Assembly: GCA_025352305.1 (NCBI GenBank)
Contig: JANXTQ010000126.1
Coordinates: 1-16,347, forward strand
Origin: Actinomycetes bacterium
Lineage (GTDB): Bacteria > Actinomycetota > Acidimicrobiia > Acidimicrobiales > RAAP-2
Direction: 5' to 3'
DNA: 16,347 nucleotides
Shown: piece after piece, positions 6,509 through 14,402 of the stretch
Position numbering within the stretch: the stretch's first letter is position 1
Layout of the letters: each line of letters starts with the position of its first letter
Program-made: the position numbers and the translations under genes
Notes under the pieces: generated by a model
What the model saw: the letters and a program-made list of their open reading frames with translations, nothing else
Database searches by the model: none
Told to the model about the DNA's origin: nothing

Positions 6509-8346
6509 TCGACCGTGACGGTTTTGGCCAAATTACGCGGACGATCGACGTTGAGTCCCCGTTCGCGAGCAAGGTGATACGCGAGTTGTTGCAGCGCGAC
6601 CATGTCGACGAGGGGAGTAAAGAGCGACTCCGTCGCCGGTACGCAGATGACGTAGTCGGCCACCGCGGCGACTTGGGAGTCGCCGTCATGCGCAACGGCG
6701 AGCACTGTTGCTCCTCGGCTCTTTACCTCGGCCAGATTCGACAGCAGTTTGTCGCGCAGTATGTCATCGGTCATCAATGCCACCACGACAACGCCCGGTT
6801 CAATGAGCGCCAGAGGACCGTGCTTGAGTTCTCCCGCGGGGTACCCCTCAGCGTGAACGTAGGTGATTTCTTTCAGCTTGAGGGCGCCCTCGAGTGCGGT
6901 CGGAAAACCAACGTTTCGTCCCAGGAAGAAAAAGTCACGCGTTGACGCAATTTGGTGAGCGACGTCGGCAACCTTGGCTTCTCGATCCAGCACCTCTTGG
7001 ACCATCGCCGGCACGTCGTGCAGGCGCTGCAGCAAACGCGCTACTTCCTCGGGCGCCAGCGTTCCGCGCAACTGCGCCAGTCGCAGCGCCAGTAACTCCA
7101 GTGCCACGATCTGAGCGAGCACCGTTTTGGTCGCTACCACGCACACTTCGAGTCCCGCACGGGTGTAGAGCACCGCGTCAGCTTCGCGCGCCATGGAGGA
7201 GTCAACAATGTTGGTCACCGCCACGACCATGGCCCCACGTTGCTTCGCTTCACGTAGCGCCGTAAAGGTGTCGATCGTCTCGCCACTCTGCGACACGCCA
7301 ATAACCATCGACGTGGCGTCGACAATTGGGTCGCGGTAGCGAAACTCACTCGCCGTATCTACTTCTACCGATACGCGCGCCCAGCGTTCAATGGCGTACT
7401 TGGCGACCATGGCGGTGTGGTAACTCGATCCGCACGCCACCATTGTGACCTTGTCGACCGTTCGCAACTGATCGTCGCTCAGGCGCAGTTCGTCAAAAGT
7501 GATCTGGCCGGCCGCATCGACCCGGTCGAGCAGGGTTGCCGAAATAGCCATTGGCTGCTCGTGCATCTCTTTACTCATGAAGTCGTCGTAACCGCCCTTT
7601 TGGGCCGACTCCAAATCCCAACTCACTTCGAGTTCGCGCAGCGTGACGGGCACACCACTCAGATCGGTGACGCTAAAGCCGTTCGGCGTGAGTCGACAGA
7701 TCTGATCGTCGTCGACCACAAAAAACCGCTCCGCTCGATCCAAGATCGCCGGCACGTCGCTCGCGAGGTACGTCGAGCCCTCGGCGGTTCCAATAATGAG
7801 CGGCGACACGCGGCGAGCCGCGATGATGACGTCGGGCTCGCGCGCATCCACTACAGCAATTGCGAACGCGCCACGTACTTCGTGCAACGTCGCTCGCAGC
7901 GCCGCTTCTAAGTCCAGGCCCTCAGCGCGGTGCTCTTCAATTCGGTGAGCCAACACTTCAGTATCGGTAACGGAGCTAAAGACGTGGCCGCGCGCGCGAA
8001 GCTGCTCGCTCAGTTCGTGATGATTCTCGATTATGCCGTTGTGAATAAGCGCAATGAGCCCGCTGCAGTCAACGTGGGGGTGCGCGTTGAGCTCTCCGGG
8101 GGCCCCGTGGGTTGCCCAGCGGGTGTGGCCAATACCGGATCCACTTTCACGCGGGGCCGCTGCACACTGGTCCACGAGCGCACTCACGGACTCCACGCCC
8201 TCGGCCGCGCGCGCTCGCCACAGTTGGTTCTCAAAGTGAAGAACCACTCCAGCGGAGTCGTAACCGCGGTACTCGAGGCGTTCGAGGCCCTCTAAAAGAA
8301 TCGGCAGCGCGTCGGGTGAGCCGACGACACCGATAATGCCGCACAT
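6505..8346 (-). CDS. glmS: Glutamine--fructose-6-phosphate aminotransferase (isomerizing)
   Basis: Makes glucosamine-6-phosphate from fructose-6-phosphate and glutamine, the entry step of amino-sugar synthesis for peptidoglycan. The 613 residues have the standard plan: N-terminal glutaminase with nucleophile Cys2 in MCGIIGVVGS, LEYRGYDSAGV and a GHTRWATHG block, then two SIS sugar-isomerase domains with ACGSSYHTAM, SQSGETIDT, FLGRNVGFPTALEGALKLKE and AEGYPAGELKHGP, ending in RNLAKTVTVE. The start at 8346 is fixed by the need for Cys directly after Met; an open frame runs 21 codons further upstream. It follows glmM with a 34-base gap carrying only a weak GAG ribosome-binding element. There is no room for a glmS ribozyme. 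Confidence 0.98.
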   Translation of the reverse strand: MCGIIGVVGSPDALPILLEGLERLEYRGYDSAGVVLHFENQLWRARAAEGVESVSALVDQCAAAPRESGSGIGHTRWATHGAPGELNAHPHVDCSGLIALIHNGIIENHHELSEQLRARGHVFSSVTDTEVLAHRIEEHRAEGLDLEAALRATLHEVRGAFAIAVVDAREPDVIIAARRVSPLIIGTAEGSTYLASDVPAILDRAERFFVVDDDQICRLTPNGFSVTDLSGVPVTLRELEVSWDLESAQKGGYDDFMSKEMHEQPMAISATLLDRVDAAGQITFDELRLSDDQLRTVDKVTMVACGSSYHTAMVAKYAIERWARVSVEVDTASEFRYRDPIVDATSMVIGVSQSGETIDTFTALREAKQRGAMVVAVTNIVDSSMAREADAVLYTRAGLEVCVVATKTVLAQIVALELLALRLAQLRGTLAPEEVARLLQRLHDVPAMVQEVLDREAKVADVAHQIASTRDFFFLGRNVGFPTALEGALKLKEITYVHAEGYPAGELKHGPLALIEPGVVVVALMTDDILRDKLLSNLAEVKSRGATVLAVAHDGDSQVAAVADYVICVPATESLFTPLVDMVALQQLAYHLARERGLNVDRPRNLAKTVTVE

Positions 8347-8380
8347 AACGCTCAGTCTACCGGTCGATACGTTACGCCTC

Positions 8381-9685
8381 TTAAGGAGAAACGCCACAAC
8401 CGTGAGCAATTTGAGTCACGAACTGCGTCACGAACTCTTGACTGGACGCTTCGATCATGACGCGTACGACGGGCTCGGTTCCCGATGGCCGTACGAGCAG
8501 TCGATATTGAGAATCACTCAACGAGAACTGCGCCACGAGATCGTGCTTCACCGACTCCACGACAGCGGGATTAAATTTCTCCGTCGCAATATTCAGCAGT
8601 CGTTGCGGCGAACGGTGCCACGCCGCGTCCGCCAGTTCGCGCAGACGGCCTTGGCGCTTAATCAGGTCGCAGAGAAGTAGAGCGGACAACATTCCGTCCC
8701 CGGTGGGCGACAGGCGACGGAAAATTAAGTGCCCCGACTGTTCTCCGCCGAGGGCGAGGTCGCGGTCTTCGAGCGCCATGAAAACATTGCGGTCGCCAAG
8801 ATCGGTTTGAATGAGTTCAATTTGTGACTCGCGCATGGCCTGATGCAAACCGAGATTGCTCATCGACGTCACCACGAGCGCCCCACCGAGTTCGCCGCGC
8901 TCATTTAGATCACGGGCAAACAGAATCATGAGATCATCGCCATCACGAATGGTGCCGTGGCCATCAACTGCAATGAGTCGATCGGCGTCACCGTCAAAGG
9001 CGAGGCCCACGTCGGCGCCGGTTTTACGCACGCGTGCGGCGAGTTGTTCCGGGTGCGTTGAGCCGCACAGATTGTTGATGTTTCTTCCGTCGGGCTCGGC
9101 GTTTATAACGTCCACGCTCGCGCCGAGTTGTCGAAACAGTTCCGGTGCGAGCTCACTCGCTGCACCGTTCGCGCAGTCGAGCACCACTCGTAGCGAGCTC
9201 AGCGAATTGGGGCCAAGAATGTTGACGAGACGCGTGAGGTAGTTGGCCGCAGCGCTCTCATCGATCGCTACCTCCTCGTACGGTCCCTCTCGCAGTGGCG
9301 CCAACGCGAGGGCCTCTTGCACGCGCGATTCGGTCTCGAGGTCCAGTTTTGTTCCTCCGACGCCGAGCACCTTTAAGCCGTTGTCGTAGTACGGATTATG
9401 CGACGCCGAGATGACGATGCCGACTCCGCCGCGGTCCTGGGCGCTCACGGCCACGCCCGGCGTGGTGATGACTCCCAGGTTGACGGCGCTTACTCCCCCG
9501 TCACTGAGTCCCGCCAGCACCGCCCGCGAGAGCGAGGGGGACGATTCACGGGTGTCGGAACCAACAAAACAGGTGTATGACGAAAAAACCATGGCCACGG
9601 CGTGACCGAGTCGGTACGCCAAATCCTCGGTGATCTCCTCACCGACTCGACCACGAATTCCATCCGTGCCGAACTGCACGGCCAC
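8381..9685 (-). CDS. glmM: Phosphoglucosamine mutase
   Basis: Converts glucosamine-6-phosphate to glucosamine-1-phosphate, the step after GlmS on the way to UDP-N-acetylglucosamine. The 434 residues show all signatures of the alpha-D-phosphohexomutase family: FGTDGIRG at 5-12, the phosphoserine loop ISASHNP with Ser95, the Mg-binding loop DGDADR at 231-236, the sugar-binding loop GEQSGH at 314-319, and the phosphate-binding loop RPSGTEP at 399-405. The start is GTG 9685, three bases after the rpsI stop; a second GTG two codons in is possible. Linkage rpsI-glmM-glmS is typical of actinobacteria. Confidence 0.98.
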   Translation of the reverse strand: MAVQFGTDGIRGRVGEEITEDLAYRLGHAVAMVFSSYTCFVGSDTRESSPSLSRAVLAGLSDGGVSAVNLGVITTPGVAVSAQDRGGVGIVISASHNPYYDNGLKVLGVGGTKLDLETESRVQEALALAPLREGPYEEVAIDESAAANYLTRLVNILGPNSLSSLRVVLDCANGAASELAPELFRQLGASVDVINAEPDGRNINNLCGSTHPEQLAARVRKTGADVGLAFDGDADRLIAVDGHGTIRDGDDLMILFARDLNERGELGGALVVTSMSNLGLHQAMRESQIELIQTDLGDRNVFMALEDRDLALGGEQSGHLIFRRLSPTGDGMLSALLLCDLIKRQGRLRELADAAWHRSPQRLLNIATEKFNPAVVESVKHDLVAQFSLSDSQYRLLVRPSGTEPVVRVMIEASSQEFVTQFVTQIAHGCGVSP

Positions 9686-9688
9686 GAA

Positions 9689-10081
9689 TTAACGCTTCGA
9701 GTACTGCGGAGCCTTACGCGCCTTTTTGAGACCGTACTTCTTGGTCTCCTTGGCGCGTGAGTCACGAGTCAACAGACCCGCCTTCTTAAGTGCCGCGCGC
9801 AAGTTCTCGTCAATCTCAATCAGCGATCGTGCAATACCGAGACGCAGCGCGCCGGCTTGTCCCGCAACGCCGCCGCCTTCAATCGTCGCGTCGATGTCGT
9901 AGGTCACTTCGGTGTCGGTGAGTCGCAACGGCTCGGTGACGAGCTGGCGGTGGGTGGCCGACGTGAAGTAGTTGTCAAAGGCGCGGCCGTTGATCGTGAT
10001 GGTTCCGGTACCGGGACGAAGTCGGGTCCGAGCCACGGCCTCTTTGCGGCGTCCGGTGGTCTGGGTTAGGGGTGCGGTCAC
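9689..10081 (-). CDS. rpsI: 30S ribosomal protein S9
   Basis: Small-subunit protein whose C-terminal tail reaches the P-site tRNA. The 130 residues include [17 protein letters not shown] at 10-26, [10 protein letters not shown], the [19 protein letters not shown] block, and the basic tail [13 protein letters not shown] ending in the invariant Lys-Arg. GTG start at 10081 with AGGAG at a good distance just upstream, lying right after the rplM stop (12-base gap). The rplM-rpsI pair is nearly universal in bacteria. Confidence 0.98.
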   Translation of the reverse strand: MTAPLTQTTGRRKEAVARTRLRPGTGTITINGRAFDNYFTSATHRQLVTEPLRLTDTEVTYDIDATIEGGGVAGQAGALRLGIARSLIEIDENLRAALKKAGLLTRDSRAKETKKYGLKKARKAPQYSKR

Positions 10082-10093
10082 AAAAATCTCCTC

Positions 10094-10540
10094 TTAGCCG
10101 CGACGAATCGCGGAGGTGTCGAATGCTACGGGCTTTTGCGCCGCGTGCGGGTGCTCGGCGCCGGAGTAGACAAAGAGTTTGTCCATCTGCGCACGACCGA
10201 GACGGTTCTTGGGAACCATTCCGCGAATGGAGTCGTGAACGAGCTTCTCGGGATTCTCTTCCAGCAACTGCTTCCAACTCTTCGCGCGCAGACCGCCCGG
10301 GTAACCCGAGTGGCGATAGCTGAACTTCTGTTCGGCCTTGTTCGACGTCACGACAATCTTGTCGGCGTTAACAATGATGACGTAGTCACCCGTGTCCATG
10401 TGCGGTGCGTAAAAGGTGCGGTGCTTGCCGCGCAACAGCGAGGCAACAACGGTCGAGAGACGACCGAGCACGAGGCCCTCGGCGTCAAAGACGTGCCACT
10501 CTCTAACAATCTCGGCAGACTTCGGTGAAAACGTACGCAC
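10094..10540 (-). CDS. rplM: 50S ribosomal protein L13
   Basis: Early-assembling large-subunit protein. The 148 residues start MRTFSPK and contain WHVFDAEGLVLGRLST, GKHRTFYAPHMDTGDYVIIVNADKI, the YRHSGYPGGL block and MVPKNRLGRAQMDKLFVY, all typical. The GTG at 10540 was chosen over an ATG 12 codons upstream because family members begin here and AAGGAAG lies at proper spacing before it. The gene follows truA after a 65-base gap that holds a proposed promoter and a strong hairpin (separate entries), so expression may be partly independent of the upstream alpha operon. Confidence 0.97.
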   Translation of the reverse strand: MRTFSPKSAEIVREWHVFDAEGLVLGRLSTVVASLLRGKHRTFYAPHMDTGDYVIIVNADKIVVTSNKAEQKFSYRHSGYPGGLRAKSWKQLLEENPEKLVHDSIRGMVPKNRLGRAQMDKLFVYSGAEHPHAAQKPVAFDTSAIRRG

Positions 10541-10544
10541 AGTT

Positions 10545-10551
10545 CTTCCTT
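10545..10551 (-). promoter_or_regulatory. Ribosome-binding site of rplM
   Basis: AAGGAAG on the minus strand, four bases before GTG 10540. It decides the rplM start in favour of this GTG over the upstream in-frame ATG at 10576, which would have its own leader hairpin inside the coding region. Confidence 0.75.
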
Positions 10552-10563
10552 CGGCGAATTGAT

Positions 10564-10597
10564 CTGGGAGGCCCAACGCGAGGCGTCGGGAATCCAG
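10564..10597 (-). promoter_or_regulatory. Hairpin in the rplM leader
   Basis: Read on the minus strand, CCCGACGC, a CTC loop and GCGTTGGG form an uninterrupted 8-base-pair stem (one G-T wobble), framed by CTGGA and TCCCAG, which can pair as an outer helix across small internal loops. It sits between the proposed rplM start of transcription and the ribosome-binding site. No T-run follows, so an intrinsic terminator for truA is less likely than a leader structure. A role in L13 autoregulation is inference only. Confidence 0.5.
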
Positions 10598-10605
10598 AGG
10601 ACTCT

Positions 10606-11475
10606 CTACGATACAAAACCGGAGGGCCCCCCGGCAAGTTCAGGGTACCCAACGCCGACGAGGGCCAAAGCGCCCGGCGGCGCGGGGGCCGGCAAAAAGG
10701 CTCGATCGGGGCGCTCGAGACGCTCACTCATCAGTGAAATAGGGGCATTTTGCTGGCCAATCTGCACCATGACCGACGTGAGTGAACGCACCATTTGGTG
10801 ACAGAAGGCGTTGGCACGAATATCGAAGCGCAGCGCCGGCGACCCCGCCGGAGTAATCATCCAGGTGTCCTCGATGCGGCGCCACGCCGCCGAAATGACG
10901 CAGCGCAACTGCGGATCGCCACTGACGTCACCGGCCCGACGTCGACAGAACGAGCCGAAATCATGAGTTCCCACCACCATTGCGGCCGCCTCATTCATCG
11001 CGTCGAGATCGAGGGGTCCCGCAACGTTCCACGCCAGTGACGAGTTGAGCGCGAGCGGCGGATCGGCACTTTCAATAACGAGGTAGCGATATGCGCGCCA
11101 CGTCGCCGAGAATCGCGCGTGAAAATCGCTGTCGACGCGGCGCGCGTGGCGAACTACGACGCGGCGGGCCAACTGGGCATTGAGCGATTTCATCAGTCGC
11201 GCCGCCGGATCTCCTCGGTCGTTGCCGTAGAGCGGCTCGGGCAGGTCAACGTGGACAACTTGGGCGAAGGCGTGCACCCCTGAATCGGTGCGTCCCGCAC
11301 CGACGAGAGAAAACGGTGTGCTCAGTCGAAGCGTCTTAGCCATTGCCACACGCAAAGCACCGAGGACGGTGTCCACGTGGGGCTGTTCGGCGAATCCAAA
11401 AAAACTAGAACCGTCGTAGGCCAGATCGAGTCGCCACCGAGTGGTGGCGCCGCTCAGTGGCTCAGACGAACTCAA
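10606..11475 (-). CDS. truA: tRNA pseudouridine(38-40) synthase TruA
   Basis: Isomerises uridines 38-40 in the tRNA anticodon arm to pseudouridine. The 289 residues include RLDLAYDGSSFFGF at 15-28, VGAGRTDSGVHA with the catalytic Asp64, FHARFSATWRAYRY, GTHDFGSFCRR and FCHQMVRSL with the typical C-terminal active-site support, ending in a proline-rich tail. No ATG or GTG fits before the conserved N terminus; the first usable start is TTG at 11475, which overlaps the rplQ end by 14 bases, so start by reinitiation after rplQ is likely. Gene order rplQ-truA-rplM-rpsI is conserved in actinobacteria. Confidence 0.95.
   Translation of the reverse strand: MSSSEPLSGATTRWRLDLAYDGSSFFGFAEQPHVDTVLGALRVAMAKTLRLSTPFSLVGAGRTDSGVHAFAQVVHVDLPEPLYGNDRGDPAARLMKSLNAQLARRVVVRHARRVDSDFHARFSATWRAYRYLVIESADPPLALNSSLAWNVAGPLDLDAMNEAAAMVVGTHDFGSFCRRRAGDVSGDPQLRCVISAAWRRIEDTWMITPAGSPALRFDIRANAFCHQMVRSLTSVMVQIGQQNAPISLMSERLERPDRAFLPAPAPPGALALVGVGYPELAGGPSGFVS
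10608..10637 (-). promoter_or_regulatory. Candidate promoter for rplM-rpsI
   Basis: On the minus strand TTGCCG (10637-10632) and TATCGT (10613-10608) are separated by 18 bases, each matching the housekeeping consensus at four of six positions. It overlaps the end of truA and would start transcription near 10601, giving a leader of about 60 bases with the hairpin described above. Assigned by eye. Confidence 0.4.
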
Positions 11476-11824
11476 TGCGCGCCATGTCGGCGTTATCGCC
11501 CGGACGCGGACCTAGCTTCAAGATGCGCGTGTAACCACCCGGTCGCTCGCTGTAACGAGGAGCAATCTCGGCGAACAACTTGTGGGTCATGTCCTTGTCA
11601 CGAATGAACGCCACGACGCGACGGTGCGCGTGAACGGAACCCTCGGGAGAGTTCTTCGCGGCGGTGACACACTTTTCAACGACGGGACGCAGCGCCTTGG
11701 CCTTCGCCTCGGTGGTCACAATGGACTCCGCGGCAATAAGGCTCGCCACGAGGTTGCCCATCATGGCCTTTTGGTGCGCGCTGCTGCCGCCGAAACGACG
11801 ACCGCGCTTGGGAGTAGCTCGCAT
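11462..11824 (-). CDS. rplQ: 50S ribosomal protein L17
   Basis: Large-subunit protein near the exit tunnel. The 120 residues begin MRATPKRGRRFGGSSAHQKAM (family LGR..HR.ALL equivalent), continue with LIAAESIVTTEAKAKALRPVVEK and end in the GGYTRILKLGPRPGDNADMARIEFV block, all diagnostic. Starts three bases after the rpoA stop, as in most bacteria where rplQ closes the alpha operon; here truA follows with an overlap. Confidence 0.98.
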   Translation of the reverse strand: MRATPKRGRRFGGSSAHQKAMMGNLVASLIAAESIVTTEAKAKALRPVVEKCVTAAKNSPEGSVHAHRRVVAFIRDKDMTHKLFAEIAPRYSERPGGYTRILKLGPRPGDNADMARIEFV

Positions 11825-11827
11825 GGC

Positions 11828-12769
11828 CTAGTCCTCCATTCGCAGCGCGAGGCCGCGCTCATCAAGACGCTCTTCAACGTCCTTAAGTGAGGTGGCACCG
11901 AAGTTGGTGATCGACGTGAGGTCACGCTCGGTGCAGTTGACGAGCTGAGCGACGGTGTTGATTCCCGCACGCTTGAGACAGTTGCGCGAACGCTCGGTAA
12001 GACCGAGCTCTTCAATACGAATGTCCAACTCACTGGCGGCCGCGACGGCAGTACCGACGTCTCCGAGTTCCAGGGCCGGCGCTGATTCGTCGAAGCTCGC
12101 AATGAGGTCCACGAGGTTGCGCAGGGTCTTACCGGCCGAGGCCAAGGCCTCGCTCGGTCCAATGGATCCGTCGGTCTCGATATCGATGATCAAACGGTCG
12201 AAGTCCTTGGACTGCTCCACGCGAACTGGCTCGATTTCAAAGGTGACGCGGCGAACGGGCGAGAAAATGGCGTCCAGTGGAATAACTCCAATGATCGCGC
12301 CACCCTTGTTGCCCTCGGCGCCGACGTAGCCCTTGCCGCGCTCGACCGTGAGGTCAAAGCCCAGTTGGCTCTTGGCGGTAGTGAGGTAGGCGAGGTGCAG
12401 CGTCGGGTTCAAGATCTCCACGTCAGCCGACGTCGACAGGTCGGCCGCGGTCACGGGGCCCTCACCGGTCTTGTCCAAACGAAGTGTGATCGGCTCGTCG
12501 CTCTCTACGCGAATCAGCAGGTCCTTCAGGTTCAAGGTGATGTCCTGGACATCTTCCTTAACGCCTTCAATGACTCCGAACTCGTGCAGTACGGCGTCGA
12601 ACTTGACCTTGGTCGCCGCGGCGCCCGGGATCGAGCTGAGCAGCGTGCGACGCAGCGAATTACCAATGGTGTGACCAAATCCGGGGTCGAGGGGACCCAC
12701 GGCGAAGGACTGACGATTGTTCTGCTCTTCGCCGATGGCCTCAACGACGGGGCGCTGGATAATGAGCAT
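11828..12769 (-). CDS. rpoA: DNA-directed RNA polymerase subunit alpha
   Basis: Forms the dimer platform for assembly of beta and beta', and its C-terminal domain touches UP elements and activators. The 313 residues start MLIIQRPVVE and show the N-terminal domain (about 1-225: FAVGPLDPGFGHTIGNSLRRTLLSSIPG, DVQDITLNLK, GYVGAEGNKGG) and a complete C-terminal domain (about 250-310) with LTERSRNCLKRAGI; Arg260 and Asn263 correspond to E. coli Arg265 and Asn268, the main DNA contacts. AAGGAG lies five bases before ATG 12769. The presence of an intact C-terminal domain is relevant to the activator-type promoter proposed at 14.8 kb. Confidence 0.99.
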   Translation of the reverse strand: MLIIQRPVVEAIGEEQNNRQSFAVGPLDPGFGHTIGNSLRRTLLSSIPGAAATKVKFDAVLHEFGVIEGVKEDVQDITLNLKDLLIRVESDEPITLRLDKTGEGPVTAADLSTSADVEILNPTLHLAYLTTAKSQLGFDLTVERGKGYVGAEGNKGGAIIGVIPLDAIFSPVRRVTFEIEPVRVEQSKDFDRLIIDIETDGSIGPSEALASAGKTLRNLVDLIASFDESAPALELGDVGTAVAAASELDIRIEELGLTERSRNCLKRAGINTVAQLVNCTERDLTSITNFGATSLKDVEERLDERGLALRMED

Positions 12770-12774
12770 GGGGA

Positions 12775-12780
12775 CTCCTT
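12775..12780 (-). promoter_or_regulatory. Ribosome-binding site of rpoA
   Basis: Consensus AAGGAG in the 39-base gap between rpsD and rpoA, five bases before the ATG. It gives rpoA independent strong initiation although it lies inside the alpha operon. Confidence 0.8.
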
Positions 12781-12808
12781 GCGTTCGTTTCTTTTCGGGG
12801 GTTTAGGA

Positions 12809-13453
12809 CTACTTGGAGTACAGCTCAACAACGAGCTGCTCGTTAATCATTTCGTCGATCTGCTCGCGCTGAGGAACGGCGCGAACGGTGATCGAAAATC
12901 CGTTGTCGCTGGTCTCGAGCCAGCCCGGCACGGTGCGGTCGAGAACGTCGAGGTTGCGCTTGACGTTGAAGTTTTCACGAGTAACCGGCTTCAGTGAGAT
13001 CACTTCGCCGGGACGAACTCGGTACGACGGAATGGTGACGCGCTTGCCGTTGATCTGGACGTGGCCGTGGCGCACGAACTGACGGGCTTGAGCGCGACTG
13101 GCGCCCCAACCGGCACGAAACGCCACGTTGTCGAGACGAAGCTCCAAGAACTGCAGCAAATTAGTTCCGGTAATACCGGGACGACGACTGGCTTCTTCGT
13201 AGAGATTACGGAACTGCTTTTCGAGCAGTCCGTAGATTCGACGGGTCTTTTGCTTCTCGCGCAACTGGGTTAGGTACTCCGAGCCCTGACGTTGACGGCT
13301 GGCGCCGTGCATGCCCGGCGGGTACGCGCGAGTCTGGCGGTCGGTGTTATCGGCGACGGGGCACTTCATGGAGAAGCAGCGCTCCCCCTTCAAAAACAAC
13401 TTCTGACGCTCGCGGCGGCAGAGTCGACATACGGGTCCGGTGTAACGAGCCAT
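12809..13453 (-). CDS. rpsD: 30S ribosomal protein S4 (zinc-binding, C+ form)
   Basis: Primary 16S rRNA binder that nucleates small-subunit assembly and helps decoding fidelity; in several bacteria it also represses its own operon. The 214 residues start MARYTGPVCRLCRRE and keep four cysteines, Cys9, Cys12, Cys26 and Cys31, of the zinc-binding C+ version. The S4 RNA-binding domain is visible as RLDNVAFRAGWGASRAQARQ and VRHGHVQINGKRV. TAAGGAA at 13464-13458 merges the rpsK stop with the ribosome-binding site, eight bases before the ATG region. Second copies of S4 are common in actinobacteria as C- forms, but none is seen here. Confidence 0.99.
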   Translation of the reverse strand: MARYTGPVCRLCRRERQKLFLKGERCFSMKCPVADNTDRQTRAYPPGMHGASRQRQGSEYLTQLREKQKTRRIYGLLEKQFRNLYEEASRRPGITGTNLLQFLELRLDNVAFRAGWGASRAQARQFVRHGHVQINGKRVTIPSYRVRPGEVISLKPVTRENFNVKRNLDVLDRTVPGWLETSDNGFSITVRAVPQREQIDEMINEQLVVELYSK

Positions 13454-13461
13454 GAATTTCC

Positions 13462-13854
13462 TTAGCCTCGCCGACGCTTCTTCGGGCGACAGCCGTTGTG
13501 GGGGATGGGGGTGACGTCTTTAATTGCGACTACTTCAATGCCGGCCGCGGCGATTGAACGAATAGCGGTTTCGCGGCCCGAGCCCGGTCCACGAACGAGC
13601 ACGTCGACTTTCTTCACGCCGTGCTCCATGGCAGCGCGAGCGCACTTTTCGGCGGCTAGCTGCGCGGCGTAGGGCGTGGACTTTCGCGATCCCTTAAATC
13701 CAACGTTGCCCGAACTGGCCCACGACAACACGTTGCCTTCTGGATCAGTGATCGACACGATGGTGTTGTTAAACGAGCTCTTGATGTGAGCAACGCCGAA
13801 GGCGACGTTCTTACGTTCCTTGCGACGCGGTTTGCGCGCGACGGGCTTAGCCAT
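13462..13854 (-). CDS. rpsK: 30S ribosomal protein S11
   Basis: Platform protein of the small subunit next to the E-site mRNA path. The 130 residues include [40 protein letters not shown], the [15 protein letters not shown] block and the C-terminal [16 protein letters not shown], all invariant features. ATG 13854 shares a base with the rpsM stop (TAATG), so translation is coupled to S13. Confidence 0.99.
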   Translation of the reverse strand: MAKPVARKPRRKERKNVAFGVAHIKSSFNNTIVSITDPEGNVLSWASSGNVGFKGSRKSTPYAAQLAAEKCARAAMEHGVKKVDVLVRGPGSGRETAIRSIAAAGIEVVAIKDVTPIPHNGCRPKKRRRG

Positions 13855-14231
13855 TACTTCTTCACCTTCTTCTTACCAGCGACGGTGCGCTTGGGTCCCT
13901 TGCGGGTGCGAGCGTTAGTGCGGGTGCGCTGGCCACGAACGGGCAGGCCCTTGCGGTGACGGATCCCCTGGAGACAGTTGATCTCCATCTTGCGCTTGAT
14001 GTCTTGGGCGACGTCGCGACGACGGTCACCTTCGACGCTCAAGTTCTGGTCAATGTAGCCACGCAACTTGTTGACGTCGGCCTCACTGAGCTCGCGAACG
14101 CGAGTGGACTCATCAATCCCGGTCGCGGCGCAGATCTGCTTCGCGGTGGTGGGACCAATTCCAAAAATGTATGTGAGTGAAATCACCGTGCGCTTTTCGC
14201 GCGGGATGTCGACTCCGGCAATACGGGCCAT
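13854..14231 (-). CDS. rpsM: 30S ribosomal protein S13
   Basis: Head protein of the small subunit that makes intersubunit bridges and contacts the P-site tRNA. The 125 residues start [14 protein letters not shown] and contain [14 protein letters not shown] (helix-two-turn-helix), the [33 protein letters not shown] core spread over residues 70-103, and a lysine-rich tail. A GAGAGGA ribosome-binding site lies in the 12-base gap after rpmJ. Confidence 0.99.
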   Translation of the reverse strand: MARIAGVDIPREKRTVISLTYIFGIGPTTAKQICAATGIDESTRVRELSEADVNKLRGYIDQNLSVEGDRRRDVAQDIKRKMEINCLQGIRHRKGLPVRGQRTRTNARTRKGPKRTVAGKKKVKK

Positions 14232-14243
14232 ATCGTTCCTCTC

Positions 14244-14357
14244 CTAGCCCTGGCGCTGCTTGTGACGGGGGTTCTCGCAGATCACGCGGACGTGACCCTC
14301 TCGACGAATGACCTTGCACTTTTCGCACATTGGCTTAACGCTGGCTCGAACTTTCAT
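14244..14357 (-). CDS. rpmJ: 50S ribosomal protein L36 (zinc-ribbon form)
   Basis: Smallest large-subunit protein, a single zinc ribbon. The gene encodes 37 residues starting [20 protein letters not shown] and ending KQRQG. Cys11, Cys14, Cys27 and His32 are the zinc ligands, so this is the C+ form. It lies between infA and rpsM, the standard place in Gram-positive bacteria, with 45 bases to infA and 12 to rpsM; a purine-rich GAGAGAAG precedes the ATG. Confidence 0.98.
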   Translation of the reverse strand: MKVRASVKPMCEKCKVIRREGHVRVICENPRHKQRQG

Positions 14358-14402
14358 CCGTCTTCTCTCTCGACTGTGTGTAAAAAACCTGGACCGAAGG
14401 AA

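Noticed and set aside
8347..8380. glmS ribozyme ahead of glmS
   Set aside because: Only 34 bases separate glmM and glmS; the ribozyme needs far more and no part of its core is visible.
8347..8409. 21-codon N-terminal extension of GlmS
   Set aside because: GlmS must have Cys directly after the initiator Met as the glutaminase nucleophile, which fixes the start at 8346.
12365..12997. 210-codon plus-strand reading frame opposite rpoA and rpsD
   Set aside because: Antisense to two essential genes that are certain; leucine- and glycine-rich low-complexity translation typical of a shadow frame.
14382..14400. Six-T run after infA (minus strand) as an intrinsic terminator
   Set aside because: The preceding bases form at most a 3-base-pair stem (CCT/AGG), and rpmJ follows directly in the conserved order.
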